Positions 53,739 through 62,020 of a stretch of 64,000 nucleotides of DNA are shown here, in pieces. The position numbers and the translations under genes were made by a program. The notes below the pieces were generated by a model. It was given only the letters and a program-made list of their open reading frames with translations, was not told the DNA's origin and did not search any database. The stretch is from the NCBI RefSeq assembly GCF_008329985.2, contig NZ_CP038437.2, forward strand, positions 3,286,001 to 3,350,000, in the 5' to 3' direction. The first letter of the stretch is position 1; each line of letters opens with the position of its first letter. This stretch comes from Halomonas binhaiensis. GTDB taxonomy: Bacteria; Pseudomonadota; Gammaproteobacteria; Pseudomonadales; Halomonadaceae.

Positions 53739-54164
53739 TTACGTGTGATATTCCATGATGAGTTCGGAATGGCCGGTATGTACGTCAACTTGCTCGCCAT
53801 GGGAAGTAAACCCATGCTTTTCGTAAAACCTGACACTCGGGCTATTGTCCTTATAGACAGTGAGCTGTAAGCGCTCTCTCCTTCCCTTGGCATCGTCAAG
53901 CAAAGCCGTTCCCATGCCTTTGCCTTGCATATCTGGAGACACAAAGATCGCCGCCAGCGTATTGCCGAACAGGCTATAGAATCCGGCAATTTTCCCGTTG
54001 GACTCAAGCACAAAAGTCTCCGATGCCGGAATGTATATACTGCGCATATCACTAACCTTGGATTGCCAATATTCCGCGTCAACAAAGCAATGGGCTTTAA
54101 TTGATGCTGACAACCAGATATCCAAGACTTCATTGATATCCGCTTCTTGATACTCACGAATCAT
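53739..54164 (-). CDS. GNAT family N-acetyltransferase (YjaB-like)
   Basis: The 141-residue protein has the GNAT acetyl-CoA site in AAIFVSPDMQGKGMGTALLDDAK (Q/R-x-x-G-x-G/A type loop) and a final SVRFYEKHGFTSHGE motif. The overall pattern matches YjaB-like acetyltransferases; the substrate is unknown. It is monocistronic. A hairpin at 54219-54239 (CCTTGCAG/CTGCAAGG) precedes it. Confidence 0.82.
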   Translation of the reverse strand: MIREYQEADINEVLDIWLSASIKAHCFVDAEYWQSKVSDMRSIYIPASETFVLESNGKIAGFYSLFGNTLAAIFVSPDMQGKGMGTALLDDAKGRRERLQLTVYKDNSPSVRFYEKHGFTSHGEQVDVHTGHSELIMEYHT

Positions 54165-54240
54165 CTCGTGGTTCCTTGAAACTCGTCACATCCACCTTCA
54201 ACTGCCGATACAGGATTGCCTTGCAGCTTTCCTGCAAGGT

Positions 54241-54254
54241 TCTGTACGAAAAGT
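54241..54254 (-). repeat. Inverted partial copy of the GFA-flanking repeat
   Basis: TCTGTACGAAAAGT is the reverse complement of part of the 19-bp repeat found at 54362 and 54820. Confidence 0.6.
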
Positions 54255-54361
54255 GCCTGCACTTGCTCATGCTTTGTTGGACTTGATCTCAAAATGCTCA
54301 TTTACACCCCGTAAACTCCGCTTTTTCGATCAATTCCGCCTTGCCTGACCATCATTCGTCG

Positions 54362-54380
54362 ACTTTTCGTACAGACCCTA
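54362..54380 (+). repeat. 19-bp direct repeat, left copy flanking the GFA gene
   Basis: ACTTTTCGTACAGACCCTA is identical to 54820-54838, and both copies lie just outside the GFA gene. Confidence 0.85.
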
Positions 54381-54403
54381 GTCAGACCAAGCATCTCCCC
54401 ATG

Positions 54404-54799
54404 CTACCGATCCGCTGGGTGATGGACGCCGTCGTTGGTAGGTACATCGGGAATATCGAAGGGATTGACGCCTTCAAGGCAGCCGACGTTGTATCCGTAC
54501 TCGTTCGGGCTGGAGCGGCGTTGGTGGTGGGTATAGATGCCGCAGTTGGAGCAGAAATAGTGCTTGGCGGTATGGGTATTGAACTGATAAAGCTTCAGAT
54601 GCTCTTCGCCCTTGACGATGTGAATGCCATTCAAGGGGACGGATGCGACAACCGCGCCCTTGCGTCTGCAGATAGAGCAATCGCAACGTCTGGGGCTGAC
54701 GATGCCGTCAGGAAGGTCCAGCTCCAGTTCTATCGCTCCACAATGGCATGTCGCCCGATGCTTGGGCTGAATTACCACTCCGCCAACTTCCTTGAGCAT
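54404..54799 (-). CDS. GFA/CENP-V family zinc protein
   Basis: The 131-residue protein has the zinc-cysteine pattern of the glutathione-dependent formaldehyde-activating (GFA) family: C18/C20 (CHCG), C39, C41 and C44 (CDCSIC) and C83/C86 (CSNCG). Family members bind zinc, and a few speed formaldehyde-glutathione adduct formation, but most are uncharacterised. It stands alone between two identical 19-bp direct repeats. Confidence 0.83.
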   Translation of the reverse strand: MLKEVGGVVIQPKHRATCHCGAIELELDLPDGIVSPRRCDCSICRRKGAVVASVPLNGIHIVKGEEHLKLYQFNTHTAKHYFCSNCGIYTHHQRRSSPNEYGYNVGCLEGVNPFDIPDVPTNDGVHHPADR

Positions 54800-54819
54800 T
54801 GGTGTTTTCTCCTCTAGGC

Positions 54820-54838
54820 ACTTTTCGTACAGACCCTA
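54820..54838 (+). repeat. 19-bp direct repeat, right copy flanking the GFA gene
   Basis: Identical to 54362-54380. The pair could mark a past insertion of the gene. Confidence 0.85.
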
Positions 54839-54887
54839 TGGCCAGACAGTGATTATCGTATCTATGAACAACGCGCGATTGGTAACT

Positions 54888-55271
54888 TTATACCGGCTTG
54901 CCGGAGGCATGGCTGGAAAAGAAGGTGATGACATGCCCGGCAGGTTCACGAAGGGTAAAGGTTTCATGGTCGATTTCCGGGCGCGGCTCAATCGGCGATG
55001 GATCAAGCCCTAGTGACACACATCGCTGATGGGTCGCATGCAGGTCATCCACCATGAGGTCGAATGGTGCGTCACCCGGCCTGATGCTGTCTGCCTGCAT
55101 CAGGATCAGGTGCGTTCCGCCGCGCATCTCGTAGATGGATACCTTGGCGCCATCGAAGATGGGCCGCATGCCAATGGATTGCATAAACTGGGCAGACGCT
55201 TCCATCCGGTCGGTTTTCAGTACTACGTGTGCCACACCCACGGCTGGGCGTTGATCATTTCCATCCATCAT
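54888..55271 (-). CDS. VOC-family (glyoxalase/bleomycin resistance) protein
   Basis: The protein of about 126 residues starts at ATG 55271 or 55268. It has the beta-alpha-beta-beta-beta VOC pattern (VGVAHVVLKTDRMEASAQFMQSIGM, GGTHLILMQAD, HETFTLREPAGHVITFF). It uses a metal and acts on or binds a small electrophile or drug. It follows the PhnB-like gene by about 50 bp in the same direction. Confidence 0.75.
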   Translation of the reverse strand: MMDGNDQRPAVGVAHVVLKTDRMEASAQFMQSIGMRPIFDGAKVSIYEMRGGTHLILMQADSIRPGDAPFDLMVDDLHATHQRCVSLGLDPSPIEPRPEIDHETFTLREPAGHVITFFSSHASGKPV

Positions 55272-55321
55272 TCTGGCCCCCAGCGCATGCAGCGTGTTCT
55301 CTGGATTTCCACCCTGCAGCC

Positions 55322-55807
55322 TCAGCCGCGAAGTGCTGCCTCGATGGCGGCGACGTCGATCTTTCTCATCTCCATCATGGCATTGAACGCGCGCTTGGCA
55401 GCGGCAGGGTCGGAACTCGTGACCGCCTGAGTCAGGACCACCGGGGTGATCTGCCAGGAGATGCCCCACTTGTCCTTGCACCAGCCGCATGCGCTCTCTT
55501 CGCCGCCGTTGTTGACGATGGCGTTCCAGTAGCGATCCGTTTCTTCCTGGTCGTTGGTGGCCACCTGGAACGAGAATGCTTCGTTATGCTTGAATGCTGG
55601 CCCGCCATTGAGCCCGAGACATGGAATGCCCATCACGGTGAACCAGACCGTCAATACATCCCCTTCCTGACCGGAAGGATAGTCACCCGGGGCACGGTAC
55701 ACCCCTTTCACGGCCGAATCAGGAAAAGTCTCGGCGTAGAAACGTGCCGCCTCCTCGGCGTCGTTGTCGTACCAAAGGCAGATCGTGTTCTTTGCTGGCG
55801 TTTCCAT
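55322..55807 (-). CDS. PhnB-like VOC protein (3-demethylubiquinone methyltransferase-domain family)
   Basis: The 161-residue protein has the PhnB-like signature ICLWYDNDAEEAARFYAETFPDS, the TVMGIPCLGLNGGPAFKHNEAFSFQV core and a C-terminal GWCKDKWGISWQITP. It is a cytoplasmic VOC fold with no demonstrated reaction. It lies upstream of the VOC protein at 54888. Confidence 0.85.
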   Translation of the reverse strand: METPAKNTICLWYDNDAEEAARFYAETFPDSAVKGVYRAPGDYPSGQEGDVLTVWFTVMGIPCLGLNGGPAFKHNEAFSFQVATNDQEETDRYWNAIVNNGGEESACGWCKDKWGISWQITPVVLTQAVTSSDPAAAKRAFNAMMEMRKIDVAAIEAALRG

Positions 55808-55893
55808 TTACTCCTCCATCGTGTTGGCCACCCGAAGCGGAGCAGGCAATGCCTGCGCAAGCGCCCCAGTCATGGCATAGGCGGGAGAATAGA

Positions 55894-55935
55894 TATACTC
55901 ACTGGACGGTCCCTCTGGACCATCCAGTGAGTATA
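55894..55935. repeat. Long near-perfect inverted repeat (hairpin)
   Basis: Arms at 55894-55912 and 55917-55935 pair over 18 of 19 bp around a 4-base loop. It lies between two minus-strand genes and could act as a terminator, although the U-run after it is weak. Confidence 0.75.
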
Positions 55936-55948
55936 GTTGGACCCGCGT

Positions 55949-56293
55949 CTAACGCAGTTGCTGAATCCTCAGCAAGTTCCCCGCCGGATCACGCACCGCG
56001 AAATCACGCACGCCATAAGGCTGTTCCATCGGCTCCTGGACGATATCGGCGTCGCTGGCCTGCAGGCGCTCGAAGGTGCCATCAAGATCCTTGGTGGCAA
56101 ACAGCGGCGTACCTGGCCATGGAGCAAGAACAATCGAGGTGCCAGGCTGATCGACAGCGCCAACCGTGATCCAGCGCATGTCCCCGTAGGCCACATCGTT
56201 GCGTACCTCGAAGCCGAGGGTGTCGCGGTAAAAGGCCAATGCCGCTTCCGGGTCGTTATGCGGGAGGAAAGTGGAATGAAGGGTGATGTTCAT
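55949..56293 (-). CDS. VOC-family (glyoxalase/bleomycin resistance) protein
   Basis: The 114-residue protein starts at ATG 56293, with GAGG upstream. It shows the VOC pattern DPEAALAFYRDTLGFEVRNDVAYG followed by VRDFAVRDPAGNLLRIQQ. It likely confers resistance to or degrades a small toxic compound. An AraC-type regulator gene lies directly upstream in the same direction. Confidence 0.8.
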   Translation of the reverse strand: MNITLHSTFLPHNDPEAALAFYRDTLGFEVRNDVAYGDMRWITVGAVDQPGTSIVLAPWPGTPLFATKDLDGTFERLQASDADIVQEPMEQPYGVRDFAVRDPAGNLLRIQQLR

Positions 56294-56390
56294 GGTGATA
56301 GCCTCAGCCGTTATGGAGTCGCGGAATAAATCACTGCGCTTCATCTTGCTCGTCGATTTATTCAGCGATTCCGGATATGGAGCTATCAGC

Positions 56391-56849
56391 TTATGCACGC
56401 TTCTCGACCGACGCTTCTTGATTCCTGATCGGTCTGGTCACTTGCTTGGCCACGCAAGGTGGAATGCCCGCTGTGGCATATTCTGACTGCTGTCGGTAGA
56501 CCGTGGGCGGCACGCCCACCAGTTCGGTAAAACGCGTGCTGAAGGTACCCAGCGATGTACAGCCCACCTCGAAGCAGACCTCCGTGACACTGAGATCGCC
56601 ACGCCGCAACAGGGCCATGGCCCGCTCGATTCTGCGTGTCATCAGATAGGAATAAGGGGATTCACCGTACTCGATCCGAAACTGGCGGCTCAGGTGCCCC
56701 GCTGACATGTTCACGCCCCGGGCCAGCGCTTCCACGTTCAGTGGCTGGGCGTAATCTCGGTCCATGCGATCACGCACCCGGCGCAACTTCACCAGATCAT
56801 TCAGCCGCTTGGTGGAAATGGGGGTTGTAGGAACGGGAGTTTGGGGCAC
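56391..56849 (-). CDS. AraC-family transcriptional regulator (DNA-binding domain only)
   Basis: The 152-residue protein consists mainly of the AraC double helix-turn-helix (PLNVEALARGVNMSAGHLSRQFRIEYGESPYSYL and the second helix-turn-helix VGCTSLGTFSTRFTELVGVPPTVYR). It has no ligand domain, as in SoxS- or Rob-like single-domain members. It likely controls the VOC genes downstream. Confidence 0.83.
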   Translation of the reverse strand: MPQTPVPTTPISTKRLNDLVKLRRVRDRMDRDYAQPLNVEALARGVNMSAGHLSRQFRIEYGESPYSYLMTRRIERAMALLRRGDLSVTEVCFEVGCTSLGTFSTRFTELVGVPPTVYRQQSEYATAGIPPCVAKQVTRPIRNQEASVEKRA

Positions 56850-56876
56850 AGGTATTTCACTCCACAGGGGGAAAAT

Positions 56877-57353
56877 TCAACCCAGCAAAAGTGCTTCATC
56901 TATCGGGATAAACTTACTGGCCGCATGGACCAATGAGTTGGCGGTGAGCTGAGGCACGCCATACACCTCCACGGTCTTGCCATGCACGCGACGCAGTTTA
57001 TCGGCCAGCAGATCAAAGTCGCCATCGCCGGATACCAGCACGATGACATCGGCCAGTTCGGCGTATTCCATGGCATCCAGGGTAATGCCGACATCCCAGT
57101 CCCCTTTTGCAGAGCCATCCGACCTTTGAATGAAAGGTTTCAGCTTCACCTCGAAGCCAATCGCCCGAAGGATGTTCTGAAATTCACGCTGTTTTTTATC
57201 GCCTCTATCGATGGCGTAGGCAAACGCCTTCACCACTTCTCTATCCGCAGTGACTTCTGACCAGAACTTGTTGTAGTCAAAATTGCGCCGATAGGCTTCG
57301 CGAACGGTGTAATAGACATTTTGTACATCTACAAATATCGCCACTTTTACCAT
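56877..57353 (-). CDS. NYN-domain (LabA/DUF88) PIN-like protein
   Basis: The 158-residue protein of the NYN family has an FVDVQNVYYTVR active-site segment and acidic residues in GDWDVGITLDAM and VSGDGDFDLLADKLR, matching the PIN-like nuclease acidic cluster. NYN proteins are putative RNases. It is monocistronic between an ArsR-type and an AraC-type gene. Confidence 0.85.
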   Translation of the reverse strand: MVKVAIFVDVQNVYYTVREAYRRNFDYNKFWSEVTADREVVKAFAYAIDRGDKKQREFQNILRAIGFEVKLKPFIQRSDGSAKGDWDVGITLDAMEYAELADVIVLVSGDGDFDLLADKLRRVHGKTVEVYGVPQLTANSLVHAASKFIPIDEALLLG

Positions 57354-57415
57354 GTCATGAACTCGTTCTCTCGATCGCTATCCTGGGTGACGACTGCAAA
57401 GCCAGCCTTCTGGCA

Positions 57416-58177
57416 TTACACGGCCTTCGCTGTTCTGTCTCGTGTCGCTCTGTCCTGTACTGCTCTCTCTTGTACTGTTCTGCGTTCTTCCACACGCTCC
57501 AGTGAAAACAGGGCGCGCAGGGATTTTTCCCCTTCCTGCGTGAACACAATGGTGCGAGATCCCTTCTCGCGCTGTGCCCAGCCCTGTTCCTGAATCCGGC
57601 ACAACAATGCGGCGCCCAGCGCCCCGGCAAGGTGATACCGGCGCTCGCTCCAGTCCAGGCATTCGCGACACAACGCACGCTTCTGTGCCACCGCCTGCTC
57701 GGTATCGATGCCAATACGCTCGAACCACTCACGTCCGCGTTGGGTCAGCGCCAGCCCGCCGTCGTCACGCTGAAACAGGCCATGGCGCAGCATTTCCTGG
57801 AAAACCCAGACACCCAACTCTCCGGCAAGATGGTCGTAGCACACACGCGCCTTGCGCAACGCCGGTTCGCGCGGCCCGAACAAAGGGGGAACGGGTACTG
57901 AGCTGGCGGCGAGCCCCATCAGCGATTCCAGCAGCTCGGCCACTTCATCGCCTGCCAGGCGGAAGTAACGATGCCTCCCCTGCTGGGCAACCTCGATCAA
58001 CCCGGCTTCGCGCAGCTTGCCCAGATGCGAACTAATGGTCTGGCGAGTAACACCCGACATGTCGGCAAGCTCAGTGGCGGTAAGTGCATGCCCCCCCATG
58101 AGCGCGGACAGCACTTCTGCCCGTGCATTGTCGCCGATCAGCGCGGCAATGCGTGTGATGTTCGGTCCTTCCGCCAT
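57416..58177 (-). CDS. ArsR-family winged-helix regulator
   Basis: The 253-residue protein has an N-terminal ArsR winged helix ([53 protein letters not shown]) followed by an extra helical domain with a conserved [10 protein letters not shown] stretch, a known extended ArsR type. The last ~25 residues ([19 protein letters not shown]) are a repeat-derived tail. It is divergent from the NIPSNAP/ABM pair and probably controls it. Confidence 0.83.
   Translation of the reverse strand: MAEGPNITRIAALIGDNARAEVLSALMGGHALTATELADMSGVTRQTISSHLGKLREAGLIEVAQQGRHRYFRLAGDEVAELLESLMGLAASSVPVPPLFGPREPALRKARVCYDHLAGELGVWVFQEMLRHGLFQRDDGGLALTQRGREWFERIGIDTEQAVAQKRALCRECLDWSERRYHLAGALGAALLCRIQEQGWAQREKGSRTIVFTQEGEKSLRALFSLERVEERRTVQERAVQDRATRDRTAKAV
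57429..57490 (-). repeat. In-frame 15-bp tandem repeat forming the regulator C-terminal tail
   Basis: Diverged 15-bp units (GCTCTGTCCTGTACT-like on the plus strand) encode Arg/Gln/Asp repeats at the end of the ArsR-type gene. Confidence 0.6.
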
Positions 58178-58284
58178 GTTTCGATCCCCATCGAATCAAG
58201 TTGAACAGGTGCTCCCTTACGCTTTGTCTAGCTCATTCATTGCCTATTCCACTGATTGCTTGCCCATTCACCGGAGACACCAGC

Positions 58285-58632
58285 ATGACGATAGCTTGCG
58301 TGATTCGCTACGAAATCGACCCTTTCCAGAAAGAAGCCTTCAAGGCATACGCCGAGAACTGGGGACGCATCATTCCGCGTTGTGGCGGCCATCTCATCGG
58401 CTATTTCCTGCCCCATGAAGGCAGCAATGACATCGCCTGGGGCCTGGTCGCCTTCGACAGCCTTGCGGCCTATGAAGCCTATCGTGCCCGCCTGAAGTCA
58501 GACGATGGAGGACGAGCGAACTTCATTATGGCCCAGGAGCTGAAACTCATCCTCAAGGAAGAGCGCTCTTTTGTCGAAGTGGTGGAAGGCACCCTGGGTA
58601 TCGCACCCGTACAAGGAGGATTCGCCCAATGA
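58285..58632 (+). CDS. NIPSNAP family protein
   Basis: The protein has 115 residues from ATG 58285 with CCGGAG upstream. It begins [41 protein letters not shown], the dimeric ferredoxin-like NIPSNAP pattern. The function is unknown; family members may act as small oxygenases or heme-type binding proteins. Its stop overlaps the next gene, an ABM protein, by 4 bp, so the two are co-translated. Confidence 0.8.
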   Translation: MTIACVIRYEIDPFQKEAFKAYAENWGRIIPRCGGHLIGYFLPHEGSNDIAWGLVAFDSLAAYEAYRARLKSDDGGRANFIMAQELKLILKEERSFVEVVEGTLGIAPVQGGFAQ

Positions 58633-58940
58633 TCGCGGTAATCTTTGAAGTCGAGCCCAACCCCGGCTGCCAGCAAGCCTATATGGATATCGCGGCAGAG
58701 CTGAAACCCCACCTGGAAGACATCGATGGTTTCCTCAGCATCGAACGCTTCGAAAGCCTGACCCAGCCAGGCAGGATTCTTTCACTGTCGTTCTGGCGCG
58801 ATGAAGACGCCGTGCACCAATGGAAGAACTTCGAAGCGCACCGCGCCGCGCAGATCAAGGGCAAGCAAACCCTGTTTGCCGATTACCGCCTGCGTGTTGC
58901 GCATGTGGTGCGGGATTATGGGATGGAAGGAAAACAATAA
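58629..58940 (+). CDS. Antibiotic biosynthesis monooxygenase (ABM) domain protein
   Basis: The 103-residue protein of the ABM/YgiN-type dimeric fold starts [43 protein letters not shown] and has an [24 protein letters not shown] segment. Such proteins oxidise small quinone-like substrates or bind heme. It is coupled to the NIPSNAP gene and both are likely under the divergent ArsR-type regulator. Confidence 0.8.
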   Translation: MIAVIFEVEPNPGCQQAYMDIAAELKPHLEDIDGFLSIERFESLTQPGRILSLSFWRDEDAVHQWKNFEAHRAAQIKGKQTLFADYRLRVAHVVRDYGMEGKQ

Positions 58941-58945
58941 CAGAA

Positions 58946-58973
58946 TGACACCGGCTTGCTCAGGCCGGTGTCA
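58946..58973. terminator. Hairpin between convergent ABM and DHFR-like genes
   Basis: TGACACCGGC at 58946-58955 pairs perfectly with GCCGGTGTCA at 58964-58973 around an 8-base loop, between two convergent genes. Confidence 0.75.
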
Positions 58974-58984
58974 GACGTGTCACG

Positions 58985-59554
58985 TCAGGCATTATCCGGG
59001 TTGTCTTTGCGCACGTCATAACGCAGCTCGACCATGCCGCTGCCCATCTGCCGAACAGAAGTCAGGTGTAGAACCGGGCTTAATACCCTGCGGGGAAAAA
59101 GCGGTTTCCCCTGCCCCAATGTGGCCGAACCCACTTGCAGGATCAGTTCGTCCAGCAGGCCTGCATCGTAGAACTGTCCGGCAAGATCCCCACCGCCCAC
59201 TATCCAGATATTCTTTCCTTCGGCAGCCGCCTGCATCTGGGCATGGACGTTGCGCACATCCCCATTGACGAACTGGATGTTCGCCCCCTCGATCATCGGG
59301 AGCTGGCGACTCGAGAATACCCAGGCCGGTTGGGTATATGGCCATGCAGACCCTGTTTCGGCAGCCACGCTATCCGCATGACGCAACATCCATTCATACG
59401 TTGCCGATCCCATTGCCAGGGCCCCAACACCGGAAATGAATTCGGGATAGCTCGAGTCATTCAAATCGCCGAGGGGAAATAGCCAGTCAAGGGAATCGTC
59501 TTCTGTGGCGAGAAAGCCATCAAGGCTCGTCGCGGTGAAGTATTGCGTCTTCAT
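58985..59554 (-). CDS. Dihydrofolate reductase/RibD C-terminal domain protein
   Basis: The 189-residue protein has the NADPH-binding fold of the RibD C-terminal (DHFR-like) family: an N-terminal MKTQYFTATSLDGFLATEDDSLDW, a MGSATYEWML segment, a NIWIVGGGDLAGQFYDAGLLDEL core and a final GMVELRYDVRK. Members reduce small substrates with NADPH; the natural substrate is unknown. It is monocistronic. Confidence 0.82.
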   Translation of the reverse strand: MKTQYFTATSLDGFLATEDDSLDWLFPLGDLNDSSYPEFISGVGALAMGSATYEWMLRHADSVAAETGSAWPYTQPAWVFSSRQLPMIEGANIQFVNGDVRNVHAQMQAAAEGKNIWIVGGGDLAGQFYDAGLLDELILQVGSATLGQGKPLFPRRVLSPVLHLTSVRQMGSGMVELRYDVRKDNPDNA

Positions 59555-59583
59555 TGCTATGGCGGCTCCTGTTTTATCCGTCT

Positions 59584-59647
59584 TTTATGTTAACGACCTC
59601 TTATGTTAACGACCTCTTATTTTAATGATCTCTTATTTTGTCGGCCT
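59584..59647 (+). repeat. Four tandem 16-bp units upstream of the sulfate operon
   Basis: Units at 59584, 59600, 59616 and 59632 (core TTATGTTAACGACCT) lie in the divergent space between the DHFR-like gene and sbp. Confidence 0.85.
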
Positions 59648-59730
59648 CCCATCCAACAAGTCTCTGATTGTGTCTCGTAAGGATGAGGGCCAAGGCATGC
59701 GCTCGACGGTCGTCATGAAAAACCCTGCTT

Positions 59731-59780
59731 AAGCTAAAAACGCGATAAGAAATTCTTTTTTTATTCGTTACTGTGCTTAA
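59731..59780 (+). promoter_or_regulatory. AT-rich CysB-like activation region before sbp
   Basis: The segment around ATAAGAAATTCTTTTTTAT resembles CysB/Cbl binding regions of sulfate-transport operons (ATAAG-type and TTATTC half-sites). It lies about 60 bp upstream of the sbp start. The assignment is by similarity and context only. Confidence 0.45.
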
Positions 59781-59830
59781 AGCCCGGCATTAAGGTGGCA
59801 GGACATCGTCATTCCCGAGGAATTCGCTAC

Positions 59831-60883
59831 ATGACACTGCCACCAACACCTTTACGCCAGCTTGCTATCGTGCTGGCCACGACAGCCGCCATTGTCACCA
59901 GCGCAGTGCCTTCCAGCCAGGCATACGCGGAAGACCTTGAGCTGCTCAATGTCTCCTACGACCCGACCCGCGAACTCTATCGCGAATATAACGCCTGGTT
60001 CACCGACTACTGGAAAGCAGAGACCGGCGATGATGTCACCATTCGCCAGTCTCATGGTGGTGCCGGCGCCCAGGCACGAGCGGTGCTGGATGGCCTGCAA
60101 GCGGATGTGGTCACTCTGGCTCTGGCCTACGACATCGACCAGTTCCATGAGCGTGCTGACCTGATTGCGCCGGATTGGCAATCACGCCTGCCCAACAACA
60201 GTGCCCCTTATACCTCGACTATCGTGCTGCTGGTACGCGACGGCAACCCGAAGAATATCCAGGACTGGGACGACCTGACACGCAGTGATGTCGACGTCGT
60301 CACGCCCAATCCCAAGACCTCCGGCGGCGCACGCTGGAATTACCTGGCGGCCTGGGGCTATGCCCTCGACAAGTTCGATGGTGATGAACAAAAAGCCTTC
60401 GAGTTCGTGCGCGATATCTACGCCAACGTGCCGGTACTCGACTCCGGAGCCCGCGGCGCGACCAACACCTTCGTCCAGCGCGGCATCGGCGATGTGCTGC
60501 TGGCCTGGGAAAACGAGGCACTGCTGGCCACGCAGGAACTGGGCAAGGGCCAGTTCGAGATCGTGGTGCCATCGGAAAGCATACTCGCCGAGCCCCCTGT
60601 CAGCGTGATCGACAAGTACGCCGATGCCCACGGTACCCGCGAAGTGGCCACGGCTTACCTGGAACAACTGTATAGCGATGAGGCGCAACGCCTGGCCGGC
60701 AAGCATTACTACCGCCCCTCGAACCCACAGATCGCCAAGGAATTTGCCGATCAGTTCCCGGATGTCGCGCTGTTCACTGTCGATGACGTCTTCGGCGGCT
60801 GGACCAAGGCCCAGGAAACCCATTTCAACGATGGCGGACGTTTCGACGAGATCCTGGAACAGGTGGGCACTCCCGCTAATTGA
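59831..60883 (+). CDS. sbp: Sulfate ABC transporter substrate-binding protein
   Basis: The protein has 350 residues from ATG 59831 (GAGG upstream). It has a signal peptide ending near AYAEDL and the Sbp/CysP pattern [40 protein letters not shown] and [15 protein letters not shown]. It binds sulfate or thiosulfate in the periplasm for the CysTWA importer encoded downstream. Confidence 0.92.
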   Translation: MTLPPTPLRQLAIVLATTAAIVTSAVPSSQAYAEDLELLNVSYDPTRELYREYNAWFTDYWKAETGDDVTIRQSHGGAGAQARAVLDGLQADVVTLALAYDIDQFHERADLIAPDWQSRLPNNSAPYTSTIVLLVRDGNPKNIQDWDDLTRSDVDVVTPNPKTSGGARWNYLAAWGYALDKFDGDEQKAFEFVRDIYANVPVLDSGARGATNTFVQRGIGDVLLAWENEALLATQELGKGQFEIVVPSESILAEPPVSVIDKYADAHGTREVATAYLEQLYSDEAQRLAGKHYYRPSNPQIAKEFADQFPDVALFTVDDVFGGWTKAQETHFNDGGRFDEILEQVGTPAN

Positions 60884-60930
60884 GCGGGGGTATCCGCGCC
60901 TTTATCCCGAATCTCAGCCACGGTCTGTCC

Positions 60931-61070
60931 ATTGCCGGCTATCGACCACCTGCTATCTATTGCCGGCTATCGACCACCTACTATCCATTGCCGGCTATCG
61001 ACCACCTACTATCCATTGCCGGCTATCGACCACCTGCTATCCATTGCCGGCTATCGATCACCAACTATCC
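60931..61070 (+). repeat. Five tandem 28-bp units between sbp and cysT
   Basis: Copies at 60931, 60959, 60987, 61015 and 61043 repeat the core ATTGCCGGCTATCGACCACC with a period of 28 bp and few changes. The array fills the sbp-cysT intergenic space. Confidence 0.95.
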
Positions 61071-61162
61071 ACCACTAACGACTCACTGCTGGCAACCAAC
61101 CACCGACAACTGACAACCCATCACTGATATCCACCTTGGAGCTCTCTGGCTCTCTAATACTG

Positions 61163-62020
61163 ATGAGTGACACCATGCCGTTTCTCAAACCATCCTCCAG
61201 AGTGATACCTGGCTTCGGCCTGACCATGGGGTTCTCGCTGTTTTACCTGGGGCTGATCGTTCTGCTCCCGGTCGCAGGACTGCTGGCATTCACCGCCAGT
61301 ATGGACTGGGCAGACTTCTGGTCGGCGATCAGCCACCCCCAGGTGGTGGCGTCCTACAAGCTCTCCTTCGGGGCCTCGCTGATCGCTGCGGTGGTCAACC
61401 TGGTGTTCGGCATGCTGGTCGCCTGGGTGCTGGTGCGTTATCCGTTCCCCGGCAAGCGCATCATCGATGCCCTGGTCGACCTGCCCTTTGCCCTGCCCAC
61501 CGCGGTGGCGGGTATCTCGCTGGTAACGCTGTATGCCAGTACCGGCTGGATTGGACAGTACCTGGACATCTTCGGCATCAAGGTCGCCTATACCCAACTC
61601 GGCGTCATCATCGCCCTGACCTACATCGGGCTGCCCTTTGTCGTGCGTACCGTACAACCGGTGCTGGAAGACCTGGATGCTGGACTGGAAGAAGCCTCGG
61701 CCAGCCTGGGTGCCAACCGCTGGACCACCTTTCGCCGGGTGATTCTGCCTGCGCTGCTGCCGGCAGCCCTGACCGGCTTTGCCCTGGCCTTCGCCCGCGC
61801 TCTGGGTGAATACGGCTCGGTGGTGTTCATCTCCGGCAACCTGCCTTATCGCACCGAGATCACCCCACTGCTGATCGTGACCAAGATCGAGCAGTTCGAC
61901 TACCACGGCGCTGCCGCCATCGGCAGCGTGATGCTGCTTACTGCCTTTCTGCTGTTGCTGCTGATCAATGGCCTGCAATGGTGGACCTCACAACGTAGCG
62001 AAAGGACCTCCCTGTCATGA
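61163..62020 (+). CDS. cysT: Sulfate ABC transporter permease CysT (CysU)
   Basis: The protein of about 285 residues starts at ATG 61163; ATG 61175 is an alternative and neither has a strong ribosome site, while the longer frame opens with TTG. It has six transmembrane segments. The cytoplasmic EAA loop includes DAGLEEASASLGANRWTTFRRVILP, and TVQPVLEDLD marks the family. It forms the membrane channel with CysW. The stop overlaps the cysW start by 4 bp. Confidence 0.92.
   Translation: MSDTMPFLKPSSRVIPGFGLTMGFSLFYLGLIVLLPVAGLLAFTASMDWADFWSAISHPQVVASYKLSFGASLIAAVVNLVFGMLVAWVLVRYPFPGKRIIDALVDLPFALPTAVAGISLVTLYASTGWIGQYLDIFGIKVAYTQLGVIIALTYIGLPFVVRTVQPVLEDLDAGLEEASASLGANRWTTFRRVILPALLPAALTGFALAFARALGEYGSVVFISGNLPYRTEITPLLIVTKIEQFDYHGAAAIGSVMLLTAFLLLLLINGLQWWTSQRSERTSLS

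Noticed and set aside
54362..54838. GFA gene as part of an insertion sequence
   Set aside because: Direct repeats are present but there is no transposase, so only a past event can be suspected.
60931..61070. 28-bp repeats as a CRISPR array
   Set aside because: The repeats are contiguous with no spacers and no cas genes are nearby.
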